From contig CM036617.1 in NCBI GenBank assembly GCA_020746105.1, positions 204,559,971-204,623,970 on the forward strand: 64,000 nucleotides of DNA. The letters are read 5' to 3'. The notes beneath the pieces were generated by a model. The model was not told where the DNA came from. It saw nothing but the letters and a program-made list of their open reading frames with translations, and made no database searches. Origin of the DNA: Trogon surrucura (lineage: Eukaryota > Chordata > Aves > Trogoniformes > Trogonidae). Within the stretch, counting starts at the first letter, position 1. Every line of letters starts with the position of its first letter. Made by a program: the position numbers and the translations under genes. This document shows positions 60,193-64,000 of this stretch, piece by piece.

Positions 60193-63100
60193 TTACCTAG
60201 TTTTTAACAAGATATTTCTACCTTAGTATGTCTTGGTGGTTGAAGCATGTGCAGATGGCAATTCTTAACCTCATCCCACAAAGAGAAACTTTGAACTGTA
60301 AATTCTAGAGGCCACAATCGATTCCTAGAGAAAACAAAAAATTATGTATCAAAGGCGTACATAAACTCAAGCTCAGTAATGCTGTTTAAAAACCCAAGGG
60401 CCTGTTTCTATTTACAGCATCTTTTTGTTGAGATTTCTGTACAAGCTATTGGGTTGCCCTTGATTGAGAGGGTGTGAGAAATGTGGAGGGTGCAGGGGTT
60501 TTTAACTGGTTTTGTACACACTTTGCTCAGTGTACCAATAATTTTTCTTTTTTTTAGTTGCCTGGATTTTGATGCTTTTCTCAGTGGTTTCTAGGAAAGA
60601 GGGAGACTTCAGGATAACAAGGAAAAGATGTAAGAAGAGCGAGGCTGGAGATGTGACAGGGAGAAAGTTCTATTAGGCTTTACTTTGTAACAAGTCTCAA
60701 GGGAAAGAAATTAAATTTAAAGAAGGATGGTGGTGGGCTCAACAGAAAAAAAAATTTTCTCCTATTCTCGAATTCTTTGCAAATGGGGAGACAGTTGTAA
60801 TAATCATTTTTTAATTGGATTAGTAATTGGTTTATATTTTTTATTACTTTCTAAGCTTCAGGGTATATTAATGAATTGGTTTCCGCGGTGTATTCCCTTG
60901 TTGTTGTTTGCTTTCCTCTTAGAAGTCACTGAAGTGCCCTTACTTGTGACTTGCACTTGTGGTTTGGGAAAAATCCGCTTTTGTTCTGTTGTTCTGGTCA
61001 CACCTTTCCTTGCAGTTCAGAATTGGTTCAGGCTGGGGTTGCAGAGCCTGCTTCAAACCGCCAAATACAGAATAAACATTGAATTGTTGTCAAGGGTAAT
61101 GGCGAAAGAACCCTTTGTTTAGAGTACAGGAACAGTTTTCCAGGTTTGGGTGTTGGGATGATAGGCAACCTGCAGCAGGAGTAGTGGGGGAAGTAGGTGA
61201 TGTGAAGCAGTGGGATTTTATACTCCATTATCTCCAACATCCGAAGTGCTACCTGAGGAAGTGGCTGGCTGCTGATAAGGAGTATAATTTTACATTAGCT
61301 CATTGAATGGTCCGTTTTCCTTCAGCATGTATACTTAATATGTTGAAACTCCCTTTCATTGTTGTCTCCTATCTTTGAGGTGAACGGATTTTCTCAGACG
61401 TCCCATGACTGATGAATGTAACACTGGGTTTTAAAGTATAATATTAGGTGAAGGTAGGTAGTGCGCTCACCGTTCTCCTGGTCGGATGCTTGCTGGTGAC
61501 ATCCTAAGCAGATGCTTTGATGGGAACACGGGCATCCTCACATTTCCACCTGTCTGGTCAGAATGTGGCCTTGGTGGCTCCCAGCATCTTCAGGGAGACT
61601 CATCTGTGGTCCCCTGCCTCCTCCTCAGGTTGTGATCCAGGTCTGCCAGACACCTCTGCAGCTGATGCGTTGTCTCCAGCATTTTGGCTGGCTGAGTGCT
61701 CAGAGTCCTTGGGTTCAGGGGCATGTGATAGCACGCAACACCTGGGATGGTGTTTGCAGTTCAGCCAGATGTGTAGCTGCTGCCCACGTTGGCGTAGCTG
61801 AGCTGGCTTTTGTCTGGTTGCTTTGGGTACAGACAGCAATGACTGCACTCTAGCATGGGTTCAGCTTTCGATTTCCCTGGGCCCTTCAATTCCCTCGTGG
61901 GCCAGATGAGACTAAACAAGGACTCTGGGAATGTGGCCACTCTAGAAATTTGGAGCAGAATTTCTTACTGGACAGGAACAGGCAAATGTGAAGAAGAAAC
62001 TTCTTGTAAATCTACATGCTAGAAATACCTTTTCAATATTTAGCAGCGTGCGCAACTCTAGCTGGAACACTCGTGCATGGAAGATGAGTAAGGGGAGGAT
62101 CAAATGTCGGACACAAGATCTGTGCTTTCCGTCCCTTCTCCCCCTCTTCTAGAAGCCCTCAGGATTTTGAGAGCCCGTCAATGGGGACATTGCTACATTC
62201 GAGTACTTGAGATAACATTGCAGCTCATATGCTTACCTCAGTATTGCCTCATTTGTAGGATTTGGGCAACTGTCTCCCTCAGCTTCCTTTGGCACATTGA
62301 CTTGTATTTCCAAAAATATCTCTGGAGAGTCTTTAGGAAATGTGGGAGGGTTAGAAGAGCTGAAGATATTCAGATCAGATCTAATGACCCTTTTTGGCAG
62401 TTTCCGTGTTACAGTTTTTCTGTCGGAATGATGATGTTTTTGGGTAAAATACTCCTCCAACTACTCTGACATCTACTTTGCCATTTAAGAAACAAGTATG
62501 GCAGCGCTGTCTTTTATGAATGATTGACTTTTCTTGTCAGCCCCTTTTTTAAAGAATATTTCCCTAAAAGTTTGCATAAATCAGAGCACCGAACAAGTTG
62601 ATGAGGGACTTGGTTCTTCAAAGCCTTGTTCGCAGTGGTTGTCCACTTGAAAGAAAGAACATCTGAGAACAAATTGAATTCAGTTTTGCTGCTTTGTGTT
62701 TCTGTGACAAGTGACAGTATTATTATTTACCCACCCACCCCCAGTACAGCTCTTTTTCCAGCACTGAAAAACACTAAACTATTTATAGATGTAACACAAG
62801 TTTCCAAAAGGGGCAGGATGCAATCTTCATGGAAAATTTTGAAATCTACCACTGAGCTATCTCGTGTTTGTTTAGTGAGATTTGCTTGACGCCTTTTTTT
62901 TTTTTTTTGTAAGTCCTGACCACATAAACTTTAGTTGAGATTTCATTGCAATGAGTTGATTTTGTTGGATTGAACTGAAGGTTCTTGGCTCTTACTGCCA
63001 GATTTATATCACTTACCGTGATGTGCACAAGAAATCGGGTATCTCTTCAAAGGAGGTCATGTAGGTTGCAGCCGTGCCTGGTTGATAGGCAGGAGGGCTG

Positions 63101-64000
63101 CTGGCTGGAGATGCCCATCTCACCCCCCCTGATTAAAGAGGGGATATAAATGACTGACTGGGGCTAATTGCCTTGTTGTTAGGTGGCTAAAGTTCGGTGG
63201 GATGAACCCACACTGAATGTGCATGCCAGGACGGAAGGGTTTGTTTTCTTTTGTAGCGATGATTGTACTTATTTCTGTTACAGCAAACTACCTGTAGTAA
63301 CAAGCTGAGCAGACTAGATGGAAAGGATGGGGGAGGCTTTCATTTGCAAACAGGAAAATGTTTTGCCATGAATAATGTTAGGAGAGACTTTAAATATTGT
63401 CAAGAGTTTGAGTGAATGGAGGAGGAAAGTATGCTTTTATGGGGATTTGGCATTCAACAAAGAAATAAAATTTTAAAATACTTCAGAAAGATGATCTTCA
63501 CACTTGGAAAAAAAGCGGTTGGAAAGAAAAGTAGGATTTGCTGAAGAGAAAGGAAAACTTTTGGACCTTGTTTCAACAAGTCGTTAATGCTGCTAAGCTG
63601 TAACCACCTTCGTATTTGTTCCAGTGTTTACACTTGCCAAGCACAAAAAAGGCAAATAAATGAAATGGCAAACCTGTAATAAATCCTCAAGGGACCACAT
63701 AATAAACATAGACATGTTATGCTTATCAAATACAAAGGAAAGTAATCTGTTTTCAACACCATTGCCGATGCATGATAGTTGTTACGTTCCATCAGGTCTC
63801 CAGCAGTTTTTGGAAATGATGCATCTGGTCAAAATATTTCAGCACTTTTTGAAGGAGGGAGGAGAGGCCGTTGTTAACAACCATTGTCAACACGGCATCT
63901 CCTGCCTGCTGAGGAGCCTGCAGGCTAGATCCAGGCCCTGCTTTGCCCACCACATGGGCACCCACCAAAAGGGGCAAAGCAGGGACTGCATTATCAGGTT

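Larger units (their letters stand above)
54797..64000 (+). other. CELSR2 intron 1 (runs past the window end)
   Basis: At least 9.2 kb of non-coding sequence follows exon 1. I searched the translations for the next CELSR exon (rest of EC9 and the region before the EGF repeats) and saw none, so exon 2 lies outside. The intron shows no CR1 tail. It contains A runs (55,928-55,941 and 56,812-56,829), a short tandem repeat at 60.14 kb and one enhancer-like block at 57.1-57.3 kb. Open frames here are chance. Confidence 0.75.

Overview
The window looks like nuclear DNA from a bird, or less likely another archosaur or a turtle. The evidence is a set of CR1 non-LTR retrotransposons in both orientations that carry the CR1 3' octamer tails (ATTCTGTG/ATTCTATG). 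There is also a chicken-type histone H2B, and very long non-coding stretches around one large vertebrate exon with a CpG island. No prokaryotic, viral or organellar gene organisation is visible.

Layout: 1-6.6 kb has no recognisable gene. From 6.6 to 42.4 kb the DNA is studded with CR1 copies, nearly all 5'-truncated and broken. The exception is a nearly full-length minus-strand copy at about 26.84-30.83 kb. It keeps an uninterrupted endonuclease/reverse-transcriptase ORF2 and an ORF1 esterase frame, and the two frames are joined by what looks like a -1 ribosomal frameshift site at the ORF1 stop codon. A single intact H2B gene sits alone at 15.23-15.61 kb. An AT-rich, CpG-retaining block at 38.7-39.4 kb is a candidate conserved regulatory element. 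A hairpin-forming inverted repeat lies at 46.07-46.38 kb beside an old LINE relic.

From about 50.8 kb a strong CpG island leads into exon 1 (51,615-54,796, + strand) of a CELSR/Flamingo seven-pass cadherin, best assigned to CELSR2. The exon encodes a signal peptide, a basic pre-cadherin segment ending in a furin-like RRAR, and the bulk of nine cadherin repeats, and it ends at a CAG|GTAAGC donor in phase 1. Frame continuity requires a 1-nt correction in a run of seven C at 51,986-51,992. From 54,797 to the window end is the first intron, where I see no CR1 copy.

The protein-coding host content is therefore one complete H2B gene and one partial CELSR2 gene. The remaining open frames belong to the CR1 retrotransposons. 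All family assignments come from reading the sequence against remembered family features; no database search was run.
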